From positions 868,001 through 932,000 of the forward strand of contig NZ_AP024655.1 in assembly GCF_019977355.1 (NCBI RefSeq): a stretch of DNA of 64,000 bases, in the 5' to 3' direction. Below are positions 33,465 to 42,941 of the stretch, one piece after another. Each line of letters starts with the position of its first letter. The first letter of the stretch is position 1. The notes under the pieces were generated by a model. It did not search any database, had not been told where the DNA came from, and was given only the letters and a program-made list of their open reading frames with translations. The position numbers and the translations under genes are program-made. Origin of the DNA: Arthrobacter sp. NicSoilB8 (GTDB lineage Bacteria > Actinomycetota > Actinomycetes > Actinomycetales > Micrococcaceae).

Positions 33465-34166
33465 GTGGAGTTCGATGCCATCATTCTCGCCGGGGGACGG
33501 TCGTCCCGCCTGGGCGGCGTGCCCAAGTCCCGGCTGATCTACGACGGCGCCACTCTCCTGGAGCGGTCACTGCGTTCCGCGGCCGCGGCAGGGCGCACGG
33601 TCGTCGTCGGTCCTGACCCCGGGGGCCTGCCCGTCGGCGTCCTCAGTTGCCGGGAAGACCCGCCGTTCGCGGGCCCGGCCGCCGCCATCGCCGCGGGAGT
33701 GGGCGCGCTGGCCGCCGATTACGCTGGCCGCCCTGAAGCGGGCTACCCCGCGCCGTTCATCCTTGTCCTCGCCTGCGACATGCCGCGGTCGGCCGCGGCC
33801 GTCCGCACCCTGGCCGACGCGCTGGCCGCTTCGCCCGCTGATTCGCCCGCTGTGACGCCGGACGGTACGACGGGCAGCGAAGGGCGCGACGGCGTCATGG
33901 CCGTCTCGGCTGACGGCCGGAAGCAGCCGCTCCTGGGGTTTTATAGCACGGCCGGGCTACAACGATGCGCCGAGGACGCCGCGCGCGCGGGCAGCCTGGA
34001 AAACGCGTCGGTCTTCGCCCTTCTTGCTAGGCTGGACGTGCGGGAAGTTCGCGTTCCCTCCGGTTCCACGGATGATGTTGACACCTGGGATGACGCTTCC
34101 GCATTAGGGATGTCCGACAGGTTTCCAGACCTCGGTCCGGGAACCGGTCCGGAATTCCGCAGCTGA
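33465..34166 (+). CDS. mobA: Molybdenum cofactor guanylyltransferase, MobA-like
   Basis: MobA attaches GMP to molybdopterin to form the guanine dinucleotide cofactor. The 233-residue nucleotidyltransferase has the signature ILAGGRSSRLGGVPKSRL at the N-terminus, ILVLACDMP for the metal-binding aspartate, and PLLGFYSTAGL further on. The GTG start at 33465 places the AGG motif correctly. Its neighbours DUF6457, moeA and fdhD make this a molybdenum-enzyme maturation operon. A CTP-specific homolog cannot be excluded, but the context favours MobA. Confidence 0.88.
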   Translation: MEFDAIILAGGRSSRLGGVPKSRLIYDGATLLERSLRSAAAAGRTVVVGPDPGGLPVGVLSCREDPPFAGPAAAIAAGVGALAADYAGRPEAGYPAPFILVLACDMPRSAAAVRTLADALAASPADSPAVTPDGTTGSEGRDGVMAVSADGRKQPLLGFYSTAGLQRCAEDAARAGSLENASVFALLARLDVREVRVPSGSTDDVDTWDDASALGMSDRFPDLGPGTGPEFRS

Positions 34167-34188
34167 ACTCGACCATGGAGGCAAAACG

Positions 34189-34476
34189 GTGAAGAGCCAG
34201 GATGAAACGCTGGAAGACTGGTGCCGTGCCCTGCTCCAGGCGCTGGAGCTGGAAGACATTGAGATTGACGTGAACGAGGTGCTCGCCCTGGCAGGCGTGG
34301 CCGCCCATTCCGTGGTGCGCCCGGCGGCGCCGCTGACCACATTCATTGCCGGCTTTGCCGCCGGTCTGGCCTCCGGTTCCGGGCGGGCCACGGACACCGC
34401 CTCCATGCAGGCCGCCATGGCTGTCGCGCGCCGACTCGCCACGGACTACGCAGCCGCCGAAGCTTCCGGGGCATGA
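34189..34476 (+). CDS. DUF6457 domain protein
   Basis: This 95-residue helical protein begins TLEDWCRALLQALELEDIEI and continues with VNEVLALAGVAAHSVVRPAA, matching the DUF6457 family, which is found next to or fused with MobA in actinobacteria. Its function is unknown; a role in cofactor handling is inferred from context. The GTG start lies 22 bp after the mobA stop. The stop overlaps the moeA ATG by 4 bases. Confidence 0.85.
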   Translation: MKSQDETLEDWCRALLQALELEDIEIDVNEVLALAGVAAHSVVRPAAPLTTFIAGFAAGLASGSGRATDTASMQAAMAVARRLATDYAAAEASGA

Positions 34477-36140
34477 CGCCTGCGCCCCCGGACGGCGGCG
34501 GACCGGCTGCCCCTGGCGAACAGGGGCATGAGAGCGGCCCCGGGAACGGTCCCGACAGCAGCCCTGCGGCTCCGTTTATCCATACAGAACAAGACATCGC
34601 CGACACAGACATATCGGGTCAGGCCGACGCGGACCGGGACACGCTAGCCCAGGTCGCGGCGGCAGACACTTCGGGTACGGACACTTCAGACGGGGACGCG
34701 GCGGAGGTTCAGCACCGGCACCTGGCGCACACGTGGCAGGAGGCCCGGCAGCTAGCTTTCGATTGTGCCACTCCCATCCCTGCCGCCCCCGTCCCGCTCC
34801 GGCAGGCCCTGGGCCGGACCCTGGCCGCCGACGTGGTCGCCCTGCAGGATATGCCGCACTATGCCTCCTCTGCCATGGACGGCTGGGCTGTCAACGGCAG
34901 CGGCCCCTGGGTCCTGGCCGAACCCAACCAGTTGCTGGCGCCGCACCAGGCAAGTCCGATTGCCACCGGCGGCCTCATCCCGGCCGGGGCAAAGGCGGTC
35001 CTCCGCAGTGAAAGCGGCGTGATCGACACCGACGAGGACGGCCTGCCCGTGCTTAAGCTGGGCGGCACCGCGAAGCCGGGTGACCCGCGGAACGGTGACC
35101 ACATCAGGAAGGCGGGGCAGGAGGCTGCCGCAGGGGACCTCCTGATCAAGCGCGGCACCGTCCTGAACCCCGCTCACCTCGCCCTCGCCGCGCTGGCCGG
35201 ACTTGACATGCTTCCCGTGCTCGGCAAGGCCGTGGTGCGGCTCGTCTTCACCGGCTCCGAGGTTGTGACATCGGGGACGCCGGCGCCCGGGCAGGTCCGC
35301 GACACGTTCGGACCCCAACTGGCGGCCGTCGTGGACATGCTCGGCGGGATCTGCACGGAAGAATTGAAAATCGGCGACACCTACGCCGAATGGCTCGCCG
35401 CCCTCGAGGACAACGAGCCCGTCACCGCGGCCAGCGACCCCACCCGCGCTCAGCCCGGCGGCGCAGCCAGCGAGCCGTTCCGCGACCCCACCGGGAATCC
35501 CTCCGGCCACAAACACTCGGCTCCGGCTGCCGAGCCCGCCGATGAAAGCCTGCCCGCCGACGTCGTCATCACCACCGGCGGCACGGGACGCTCCGGAACG
35601 GACCACCTCCGGCGTTCGGTCGCCGACCTCGGCGGACGCCTGCTGATCGACGGGATCGCGATGCGGCCAGGCCACCCCGCCGTCCTGGCCGAACTGCCGG
35701 ACGGCAGGTACATCCTCGGCCTGCCGGGAAACCCGCTCGCGGCCATGATGGCGCTGTCCACCATCGGAGCCCCTCTCCTGGCAGCCCTGGGGCACCGTCC
35801 CATTCCTCCGCTCAGCGAGGTGCCCTGCGGCTCGACGATTGACCCCGATCCCGGCCGGACACGGCTCATGCCCTTCCGCCTGCTCTACGGCATGGCGTCG
35901 CCGGCACAACACACGGGACCGGGAATGATGCGGGGCCTGGCCGCCGCCGACGGAGTCCTGGTGGTCCCGCCCCACGGCGTGCAGCTGGGCGAGCTGGTCC
36001 CCGCCTTCGCGCTCCCGTGGGGCGCACCGCTCCCGGACCCGGCGACCGCCTCCGCCGCGCCAAAGCCCGCCGCGAAGCGGACGGCCAGGAAACCCGCAGC
36101 CAGCGACGGGCCGGTGGACTGGAGTGCCTTGCTGGGCTGA
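34473..36140 (+). CDS. moeA: Molybdopterin molybdotransferase MoeA, with extra segments
   Basis: MoeA inserts molybdate into adenylylated molybdopterin. The domains are recognisable as HTWQEARQLAFDCATPIPA, YASSAMDGWAV, LIPAGAKAVLRSE, GDHIRKAGQEAAAGDLLI, LVFTGSEVV, VVITTGGTGRSGTDHL and GLPGNPLAAMMAL. The 555-residue chain is about 140 longer than usual. About 85 low-complexity Asp/Thr/Gly-rich residues precede the first domain. A disordered insert of about 45 residues (around 310-350) splits the MogA-like domain, and an Ala/Lys-rich tail follows. The ATG overlaps the DUF6457 stop (ATGA), supporting the long N-terminus. Confidence 0.93.
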   Translation: MTPAPPDGGGPAAPGEQGHESGPGNGPDSSPAAPFIHTEQDIADTDISGQADADRDTLAQVAAADTSGTDTSDGDAAEVQHRHLAHTWQEARQLAFDCATPIPAAPVPLRQALGRTLAADVVALQDMPHYASSAMDGWAVNGSGPWVLAEPNQLLAPHQASPIATGGLIPAGAKAVLRSESGVIDTDEDGLPVLKLGGTAKPGDPRNGDHIRKAGQEAAAGDLLIKRGTVLNPAHLALAALAGLDMLPVLGKAVVRLVFTGSEVVTSGTPAPGQVRDTFGPQLAAVVDMLGGICTEELKIGDTYAEWLAALEDNEPVTAASDPTRAQPGGAASEPFRDPTGNPSGHKHSAPAAEPADESLPADVVITTGGTGRSGTDHLRRSVADLGGRLLIDGIAMRPGHPAVLAELPDGRYILGLPGNPLAAMMALSTIGAPLLAALGHRPIPPLSEVPCGSTIDPDPGRTRLMPFRLLYGMASPAQHTGPGMMRGLAAADGVLVVPPHGVQLGELVPAFALPWGAPLPDPATASAAPKPAAKRTARKPAASDGPVDWSALLG

Positions 36141-36365
36141 AGACCGCAGGCACCCGGGCGCGAACCCGGCCGGTCCCGCCCGATCGGGTCCCCCGGTCCC
36201 GCCAAGCGGATCAGGCCCCGCGGTCCCGAGCGGGACAGGTCCGCCGAACAGGCCCACGGAAGGTCCACCACCCCCGCTGCGCTGGCCTCACGGTCCGGCG
36301 CTTGCAATGATGGAACCAGCCAGAGAATCAAAACAACCGCACACCATGTTGCTTAGGAGTACCGG

Positions 36366-37238
36366 ATGGGCCGCCTGACACAGCGCCGCAAGGTGCACAA
36401 GATCGTCTTGGACGGTTCCCCGCAGGCTCTCGAATTCCCGGTCCGGCACCGGGAGGACGTCCTTGCCGTCGAGGAGCCGCTGGAAATCCGTCTCGGCAGC
36501 ATGCCGTTCTCCGTCACCATGCGAACGCCTGGCCATGATTTCGACCTCGTCGCGGGGTTCCTTGTCTCAGAGGGTGTCATTTGGACCCCCGAGCAGCTGG
36601 TCTCGCTCAGGTTCTGCGCCGGCGAAGACGCCGACGGTGTGCAGACGTTCAACGTTGTGGAGGCTCAACTCCGGCCCGACGTCGCGCGTCCGGAGACCGG
36701 ACGCAACGTCTTCACCTCCAGTTCCTGCGGCATTTGCGGGACGGACTCGATTGATGCGGTGCGGAAATCCTCGCACTACAGCCCGGCCGGGGATCCGCTG
36801 ACCGTTCCCGTGGCAACCCTGGCGGCCCTCCCGGACGCCCTCCGCTCCGCCCAGGACATCTTCGATGTCACCGGCGGCGTGCATGCCGCCGGTCTGTTCA
36901 GGATCTCCGACGACGGCTCGGCGGAGCTGCTGTGCCTCCGGGAAGACGTCGGACGGCACAACGCGGTGGACAAAGTCGTGGGCTGGGCGCTCCGCGAAGG
37001 CATGCTTCCGCTCCGGGGGACCGTGCTGCAGGTGTCCGGCAGGGCGTCGTTCGAGCTCGTCCAAAAAGCATCCCTTGCCGGAATTCCGGTCCTCGCCGCT
37101 GTCAGCGCCCCCTCCAGCCTCGCCGTCGAGCTTGCCGAGGCCAGCGGGATGACCCTGGCAGGGTTCAGCCGCCGGACCAGCCTGAACGTGTACGCGGGCG
37201 AGCACCGCATAAAGGTTCCGTCCCCCGCGGTCGGCTAG
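36366..37238 (+). CDS. fdhD: Formate dehydrogenase accessory sulfurtransferase
   Basis: FdhD carries sulfur from a cysteine desulfurase to the bis-MGD cofactor of formate dehydrogenase. The 290-residue protein has the conserved Cys pair in SSSCGICGTDSID, the N-terminal VEEPLEIRLGSMPFSVTMRT and the C-terminal REDVGRHNAVDKVVGWAL. The ATG has AGGAG about nine bases before it. It follows moeA by 225 bp. No formate dehydrogenase structural gene is within the window, so its client is elsewhere. The stop codon lies inside a 13-bp tandem repeat. Confidence 0.96.
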   Translation: MGRLTQRRKVHKIVLDGSPQALEFPVRHREDVLAVEEPLEIRLGSMPFSVTMRTPGHDFDLVAGFLVSEGVIWTPEQLVSLRFCAGEDADGVQTFNVVEAQLRPDVARPETGRNVFTSSSCGICGTDSIDAVRKSSHYSPAGDPLTVPVATLAALPDALRSAQDIFDVTGGVHAAGLFRISDDGSAELLCLREDVGRHNAVDKVVGWALREGMLPLRGTVLQVSGRASFELVQKASLAGIPVLAAVSAPSSLAVELAEASGMTLAGFSRRTSLNVYAGEHRIKVPSPAVG

Positions 37239-37267
37239 CGCTGTGGGCTAGCGCGGGCGGCCAGCGC
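37233..37267. repeat. Three 13-bp tandem copies over the fdhD stop
   Basis: GGCTAGCGC occurs at 37233 and 37246, and GGCCAGCGC at 37259, with four-base spacers (13-bp period). The fdhD stop TAG is in the first copy, and the second copy puts TAG in another frame. The third has lost it. Confidence 0.75.
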
Positions 37268-37424
37268 CGTCGGCTGGAACGGGCACCTGCTCCGGTCATC
37301 GGGCCGGGAGGCACGGCTGGCCGGCAGGACCGGCCAACGTCGGCACTTGGCCAAAGGCTTGCCTGCGGCGTAAGTTTTATCCACCGATTGGAGTCAATCG
37401 GACCCCGGGCTGAAGAGGAACACC

Positions 37425-40400
37425 TTGCACGATGACCGCCGTCTTACCGAAGTCCGGCTGGACCGCTTTCTGCGTGACCGCATCGGCCCCGCGGTGTACC
37501 CGCGCAGCATTCCCCTGACGCTAAGCAACTGGGACGCGCCGGAGGAACCGGTACCGGCGCTGGAGGCGCTGCGGCACAAGTTCATGCCCCAGGAACACGG
37601 CGCGGCCTGGGGCCGTCCTTGGAGCACCAAGTGGCTGCGGCTCCAGGGCGAGGTGCCGGACACCTGGGGCACGGCGGCCGGCACATCGGTGGAAGTCCTG
37701 GTGGACCTCGGTTTCAGCGGTGATCTCCCGGGCTTCCAGTGCGAAGGCATCGCGTGGCGGTCCGACGGGACCATCATCAAGGCGATCTCACCACGGAACC
37801 AGTACATCCCGCTCAAGCTCCTGGGCGGCGGCATGGCCGTCGATTTCTACGTCGAAGCCGCCGCCAACCCCGACCTGTCACAGAACTGGACCTTCGCGGC
37901 CACCCCCTACGGCGACAAGGCGACGTCGGGCAGCGAGCCGAAATACCGCCTCGGCAGGATCGCCATCGCCGAGCGCAACCAGACGGTCTGGGAGTTGCAG
38001 CAGGACATCCTGGCCCTTAGCGGGCTCATGCACGAACTTCCCATGGACCTGCCCCGACGCCATGAGATCCTGCGGGCGCTCGAACGCATGCTGGACATCA
38101 TGGACCCCGATGACGTTGCCGGCACCGCGGATGCGGGACGGTCAGCCCTGGCCGAGGTCCTGTCCCGGCCGGCGTATGCCTCGGCTCATCGGCTCGTGGC
38201 CACGGGGCACGCCCATATTGATTCAGCCTGGCTGTGGCCCGTACGGGAAACCATCCGCAAGTGCGCGCGGACCTTCTCCAACGTCGTCGCGCTCATGGAC
38301 GAGCACCCCGATTTCGTCTTCTCGTGTTCCTCGGCCCAGCAGCTCGCGTGGATGAAGGAGTACTATCCGGAGCTCTTCGGGCGCATCCTGGACAAGGTCC
38401 GGGGCGGCCAGTTCGTTCCCGTCGGCGGGATGTGGGTCGAATCGGACTCCAACATGCCCGGCGGCGAGGCCATGGCACGGCAGTTCCTCGAGGGCAAGAG
38501 CTTTTTCCTGGCCGAGTTCGGCGTGGATTGCCAGGAGGCCTGGCTCCCGGACACGTTCGGGTACTCCGCGGCGCTGCCGCAGATCATCAAGGCCGCAGGC
38601 AGCCGCTGGTTCCTGACCCAGAAAATCTCGTGGAACCAGGTCAACAGGATGCCGCACCACACGTTCAACTGGGAGGGCATCGACGGCACTAGGGTGTTTG
38701 CCCATTTCCCGCCGGTGGACAGCTACAACTCCGACCTCAGCGCCCGGGACCTGGCCCACGCGGAACGCAACTACCGGGATCATGGCCACGGAACCACGTC
38801 GCTGGTTCCGTTCGGGTACGGCGACGGCGGCGGAGGTCCCACCCGCGAGATGCTGGCCGCGGCCCGGCGCACGGCTGACCTGGAAGGGTCCCCGAAGGTG
38901 CGGATCGGCTCGGCAGCCAGCTTCTTTGCCCAGGCCCAGGCCGAATACGAGCCCCTGCCGGTCTGGGTGGGGGAGATGTACCTGGAACTGCACCGTGGCA
39001 CCTACACCAGCCAGGCCAAGACCAAGCTGGGAAACCGGCGCAGCGAGCACCTGCTCCGGGAAGCCGAACTCTGGAGTGCCACGGCGGCAGTTCGTGCCGG
39101 GCACAGCTACCCGGCCGCGGAGCTCAAGCGTCTGTGGCGGCTGGTGCTGCTCCAGCAGTTTCACGACATCCTGCCGGGGAGCGCCATCGCGTGGGTACAC
39201 CAGGACGCCGAACGGAACTACGCAGCCGTCGAACGGGGGCTGGAGGCGATCATCACGGATGCCGCGGCCGCGGCACTGGGGGCCGGGAACCGGGAATTCC
39301 TCCTCAATGCCGCCCCGCACGAGCGCAGGGGCGTGCCGGCACTGGCCGTTGCCGAACCCGCAGGGCCAGGGCAGCCGGTGGCTGTCACCGCAGCCGACGG
39401 CGGCTACATCCTGGACAACGGCATCATCCGGGCGGTGGTGGATGCCAACGGGCTGCTGGCTTCGCTCATGGACCACGCCACCGGCCGCGAGGCGATCGTT
39501 CCCGGGGAGTGCGGCAACCTCCTGGAGTTGCACCGGGACACGCCGAATGAATGGGACGCCTGGGATATCGACGCGTTCTACCGCCGAAACGTGGTCCGGC
39601 TGGTCGAGGCGCGTTCGGTGACGCTGGAGCGCGACCCCCGAGGAGACAGCCCGAACGCCGTCGTGGTGGTGGAGCGGATGGCCGGCTCCTCGGCGGTGAC
39701 GCAGCGGATCGTGCTGGAGGCAGGAGCCGACTCGCTCGCGATCTCCACGGTCGTGGACTGGCAGGAGAGCGAAAAACTGCTCAAGCTCGGCTTTGCGCTG
39801 GACGTCAGGGCCGACCGCTCGGCGGCCGAGACGCAGTTCGGACACGTCTTCCGCCCCACCCATCTCAATACCTCCTGGGAGGCCGCCAAATTCGAGATCT
39901 GTGCCCACCGCTGGATCCACGTCGCCGAGCCGGGCTACGGGGTGGCCATCTCCAACGCGTCCAGCTACGGCCACGACGTCACCCGCAATATCCGGGACAA
40001 CGACGGCGGGACCACCACCACCGTGCGGGTCTCGCTCCTGCGGGCACCGAAGTTTCCGGATCCCGGCGCAGACCAGGGCAGGCACGACCTCCACGTCACG
40101 ATCCGGCCGGGCGCAACCATCGCGGACGCCGTCGAAGAGGGCTACCGCACCAACCTGGCACCGCGCGTGGTGAAAGGTGCCCACGGGGTGGAACCGCTCT
40201 TCACCGTGGTCAACCGCGCCCTCGCCATTGAGGCGGTCAAACTCGCCGAGGACGGCTCCGGCGACGTGATCGTGCGGCTGTACGAATCGCTGGGGGAGCG
40301 GTCCGCCGGACTCGTGACCGCCAACTTCCAGGTCCGCGGAGTGCATACCGTGGACCTGCTGGAGCGGCCCGTCGCCGCCCCGGGGGTGACGGCAGGCCTC

Positions 40401-40460
40401 GATTTTGCCGAGCTCACGCTGCGGCCGTTCCAGCTGGTCACGCTGCGGTTCACGCGCTGA
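37425..40460 (+). CDS. Alpha-mannosidase, glycoside hydrolase family 38
   Basis: This cytosolic 1011-residue GH38 enzyme cleaves alpha-mannosides. Zinc-site residues are His264 and Asp266 (ATGHAHIDSAWLWPVRET), and the catalytic nucleophile is Asp341 (MWVESDSNMPGGEAMAR). FLPDTFGY-type motif AWLPDTFGYSAALPQI follows, then FHDILPGSAIAWVHQD. Beta domains make up the C-terminal 400 residues. There is no signal peptide. The start is a TTG with GAAGAGGAA upstream. Its neighbours give no sugar-uptake context, so the substrate is unknown. Confidence 0.94.
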   Translation: MHDDRRLTEVRLDRFLRDRIGPAVYPRSIPLTLSNWDAPEEPVPALEALRHKFMPQEHGAAWGRPWSTKWLRLQGEVPDTWGTAAGTSVEVLVDLGFSGDLPGFQCEGIAWRSDGTIIKAISPRNQYIPLKLLGGGMAVDFYVEAAANPDLSQNWTFAATPYGDKATSGSEPKYRLGRIAIAERNQTVWELQQDILALSGLMHELPMDLPRRHEILRALERMLDIMDPDDVAGTADAGRSALAEVLSRPAYASAHRLVATGHAHIDSAWLWPVRETIRKCARTFSNVVALMDEHPDFVFSCSSAQQLAWMKEYYPELFGRILDKVRGGQFVPVGGMWVESDSNMPGGEAMARQFLEGKSFFLAEFGVDCQEAWLPDTFGYSAALPQIIKAAGSRWFLTQKISWNQVNRMPHHTFNWEGIDGTRVFAHFPPVDSYNSDLSARDLAHAERNYRDHGHGTTSLVPFGYGDGGGGPTREMLAAARRTADLEGSPKVRIGSAASFFAQAQAEYEPLPVWVGEMYLELHRGTYTSQAKTKLGNRRSEHLLREAELWSATAAVRAGHSYPAAELKRLWRLVLLQQFHDILPGSAIAWVHQDAERNYAAVERGLEAIITDAAAAALGAGNREFLLNAAPHERRGVPALAVAEPAGPGQPVAVTAADGGYILDNGIIRAVVDANGLLASLMDHATGREAIVPGECGNLLELHRDTPNEWDAWDIDAFYRRNVVRLVEARSVTLERDPRGDSPNAVVVVERMAGSSAVTQRIVLEAGADSLAISTVVDWQESEKLLKLGFALDVRADRSAAETQFGHVFRPTHLNTSWEAAKFEICAHRWIHVAEPGYGVAISNASSYGHDVTRNIRDNDGGTTTTVRVSLLRAPKFPDPGADQGRHDLHVTIRPGATIADAVEEGYRTNLAPRVVKGAHGVEPLFTVVNRALAIEAVKLAEDGSGDVIVRLYESLGERSAGLVTANFQVRGVHTVDLLERPVAAPGVTAGLDFAELTLRPFQLVTLRFTR

Positions 40461-40546
40461 CGCGGGGCGCCGACACGTGGCGCCACGTTCGGCACGGCGG
40501 GCCGCAGCCGGGGGGAAACCGGAGGGAAAGCACCCTTAAACAGGCT

Positions 40547-40580
40547 GAGTGGGAGCGGTCCTTGCGGACCGCTACCACTC
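40547..40580. terminator. Bidirectional hairpin terminator
   Basis: A 15-bp stem (40547-40561 with 40566-40580, one mismatch, loop TTGC) lies between the convergent alpha-mannosidase and membrane-protein genes, 87 bp past the former's stop. There is no clear T-run on either side. Confidence 0.75.
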
Positions 40581-40706
40581 ATCCCCCCAATGGCGCTTGG
40601 ACGACTGCCTCGGCTTTGCACGGCTGACTTCCGTACACAAAGCGAATGTCGCTTTCACACATTCATGATTCTTTCACGGTCTAATGATTTTGTGAATGCC
40701 CTGTCC

Positions 40707-41444
40707 TTAGTTCTTGCGGAATGTTGCGCGAGCGTTACCAGATTCCTTCGCAACGAGCCCGGAAACCCAGAACAGGCCCAGCCCCAGGACATAGCCCAGG
40801 ACGGCCAGATAGTTGACGGTCTGCTGCGCGGGGACCCAGGCCTCCGGGGCGAAGGAGGCGGGGATGCTGAGGACGGCGGCCACGGCGCCGATGCACGTCA
40901 GGGAGGCCCCGGCCCGCACCAGCCGGGGCAAGTGGCTGCGGGCCGTGGCCAGCAAGGCGGGCAGGAGAGCGAGGGAGACAAAGGCCGGATAGGTGCGGCC
41001 GGCGGCGGCATAGAACGGCGCCAGGACGGCATTGTGGCCGCCGTTGTCCGCCACGTCCAGGAGGCCCACCGAGGACCCTCGGGTGTCCATGAAGGCGAAG
41101 GTGGCAGCCACGGCGACACTGCTGACGGCCAGGGCCCAGCGTCCTGCCGGGCCTGTTATGAGGCGGTGGCCGCGCGGGTCTCCCAGTCCCCTGGCCACCC
41201 GCACGCCCACCAGCAGGACCGCGGCGAAGACGATGAATCGCAGGATGAGGTGGGTGAGATTCCAGCCTCCGAGAGCCGCGTCGATCGCCTCATAGGGCCC
41301 GGGGACCGAGAGCAGGCTGCACAGGGTCGCGAGAACCATAATCCCGAAAACCGTCCTGTTCCGCCCCCGGATCGCATCCGGAACGCGGAGGAGGAGCACC
41401 ACGGAACAAATGATCAGCGTGCCCCACTGGAGGATTGCTATCAT
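40707..41444 (-). CDS. Seven-helix membrane protein, tandem paralog 3
   Basis: This 245-residue integral membrane protein is the last gene of the four-gene minus-strand operon. It starts MIAILQWGTLIICSVVLLLR and shares with its two neighbours the RVP-x-A-[IL]-RG-x-NR motif, PYEAIDAALGG, LILRFIVFAAVLLVGVRVAR and AAGRTYPAFVSLALLP. Seven hydrophobic segments are visible. The loop between helices 1 and 2 is basic. It is the most diverged of the three, begins 46 bp after the second copy, and has its own GGGAGAA ribosome site. The pattern resembles the N-terminal membrane part of the MAB_1171c/DUF6545 putative transporters, which is a tentative match. Function is unknown. Confidence 0.8.
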   Translation of the reverse strand: MIAILQWGTLIICSVVLLLRVPDAIRGRNRTVFGIMVLATLCSLLSVPGPYEAIDAALGGWNLTHLILRFIVFAAVLLVGVRVARGLGDPRGHRLITGPAGRWALAVSSVAVAATFAFMDTRGSSVGLLDVADNGGHNAVLAPFYAAAGRTYPAFVSLALLPALLATARSHLPRLVRAGASLTCIGAVAAVLSIPASFAPEAWVPAQQTVNYLAVLGYVLGLGLFWVSGLVAKESGNARATFRKN

Positions 41445-41490
41445 GCCGGGTTCTCCCACATCACTGGCCTGGGCCTTAAAATCAAGGAAC

Positions 41491-42222
41491 TCAGGTGAAG
41501 CTAGCTTGCTTCTTCGGCGCCCGCTTCGCAAGGACCTTGGCCACCCAGACCAGGACCAAACCCAGAACCAGGCACAGCACGGCAGTGTAGTTAAAGACGA
41601 ACCGCAGGAATCCAAGCGACGGAGGAATGACCGGGGACAGCAGGCTCAGGGAGATGGCCACGGTGCCCAGCGCCAGCAACGCCGCGCTGCACCGCACCAG
41701 GGCAGGAAGCCCGCCGCGCACGGTCCGCACCATAGCCGGGAACAGCGCCACGGTGATGTACGCCGGATAGAGACGACCGGCCGCTCCGTAGTACTCGACC
41801 AAGGCGGCATTTCGGCCGTCCTTGGCGGACACGCCGACCAACCCCGCCGTGGAGCCGGCCGTGTCCATCATGAAGAACACCGCCACCACAGCGGCCGAGG
41901 CGGCTGCGGCTACAGCAATGCCGGCGGGGCCGGTGATGAGACGGAGGGCATCGTCCGCGCTGAAGCCCCGGGCAACCCGGAGCCCGAGGAAGAAAATGGC
42001 GGCGAAAACGACGAATCGGAGCACCAGATTGGCGACGTTCAGGCCGCCCAGGACACGGTCCACGGCCAAGTACGGGGCATCGATGCTGAGCAGGATTGCC
42101 ACGGTCATCAGGGCGAAGATAGAGAACAGGGACCGGTTCTCGCCCCGGAGGGCGCTCGGAACGCGGGCGAGCGTGACCACGCCGCACACCGCGAGCGTGC
42201 CCCACTGCAGGATCCCGATCAT
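41491..42222 (-). CDS. Seven-helix membrane protein, tandem paralog 2
   Basis: This 243-residue paralog begins MIGILQWGTLAVCGVVTLAR. Shared motifs are ARVPSALRGENRSLFSIFAL, PYLAVDRVLGGLNVANLVLR, AAGRLYPAYITVALFPAMV, and a last helix ending in a basic tail (KRAPKKQASF). The loop between helices 4 and 5 contains GSTAGLVGVSAKDGRN, which corresponds to the TSTGLTHLPDQSPHN loop of paralog 1. That is the most variable stretch. Its start overlaps the stop of paralog 1 by 4 bases (ATGA), so they are translated in coupling. No catalytic motif is apparent. Confidence 0.82.
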   Translation of the reverse strand: MIGILQWGTLAVCGVVTLARVPSALRGENRSLFSIFALMTVAILLSIDAPYLAVDRVLGGLNVANLVLRFVVFAAIFFLGLRVARGFSADDALRLITGPAGIAVAAAASAAVVAVFFMMDTAGSTAGLVGVSAKDGRNAALVEYYGAAGRLYPAYITVALFPAMVRTVRGGLPALVRCSAALLALGTVAISLSLLSPVIPPSLGFLRFVFNYTAVLCLVLGLVLVWVAKVLAKRAPKKQASFT

Positions 42223-42941
42223 CGTCGCAGGGCCTGCCTGCCGGCCCGAACCCGTCCCGCCCAGATCAGGGCCAGGCCAACTACCAAGCCCAGCACGGCC
42301 GTGGAACTGATGAAGTACTGCAGGTATGCGAGCTGTTGAGGCAGCATGTCGCTGAGGGCGAGAACAATCATCGCGACCGCGCCGACCAGCAAGATCGCGG
42401 CACCGATGCGTACCAGCCGGGGAAGAACCCGGCGTTTCAGGACACCCAGGATGGGAGGAAGCAGGCACGCCGCGATATAGGCGGGGTAGAACCGGCCCGC
42501 AGCGGTGTACAACCTGATCAAGTCCCTGTTGTGGGGCGACTGGTCCGGCAGGTGGGTCAGTCCCGTGGAAGTGCCGGCGGTATTGGCCATGAGGAAGGGG
42601 ACCAGCGTGGCAACTGAAACAAGGGCGAGTACTGCCACTCCCCAGGGGCCCACGATTGACCGGACACTGGGCGCCGAGTCGAACCCGTTGGCGATCCGGT
42701 AACCGGCCAGCAGGACTGTGCCGTAGATGACGAAACGCAACAGGACATTGGCGACGTTGTTGGCGCCGAGGAACGAATCCACGGCGGTGTAGCCGGCCTC
42801 GATACTCAGGGAGATGGCAATGGTCATCAGCACGAAGATTCCGAACAGCGAGCGGTTTTCGCCCCGGAGCGCGCTGGGGACACGGGCTGCCGCGATGAGT
42901 GCGCAGATGGCCAAAGTGGTCCACTGCAGGATCGCGATCAT
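42219..42941 (-). CDS. Seven-helix membrane protein, tandem paralog 1
   Basis: This 240-residue paralog is first of the three. It begins MIAILQWTTLAICALIAAAR and has ARVPSALRGENRSLFGIFVL, GYTAVDSFLGANNVANVLLR and AAGRFYPAYIAACLLPP. It ends in an Arg-rich tail. The ATG at 42941 has GGGAG about eight bases upstream and overlaps the stop of the upstream regulator gene by 4 bases. A TTG 15 bases earlier is less likely. Coupling to a DNA-binding-like protein and tandem duplication suggest a regulated membrane system. The role is unknown. Confidence 0.83.
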   Translation of the reverse strand: MIAILQWTTLAICALIAAARVPSALRGENRSLFGIFVLMTIAISLSIEAGYTAVDSFLGANNVANVLLRFVIYGTVLLAGYRIANGFDSAPSVRSIVGPWGVAVLALVSVATLVPFLMANTAGTSTGLTHLPDQSPHNRDLIRLYTAAGRFYPAYIAACLLPPILGVLKRRVLPRLVRIGAAILLVGAVAMIVLALSDMLPQQLAYLQYFISSTAVLGLVVGLALIWAGRVRAGRQALRR

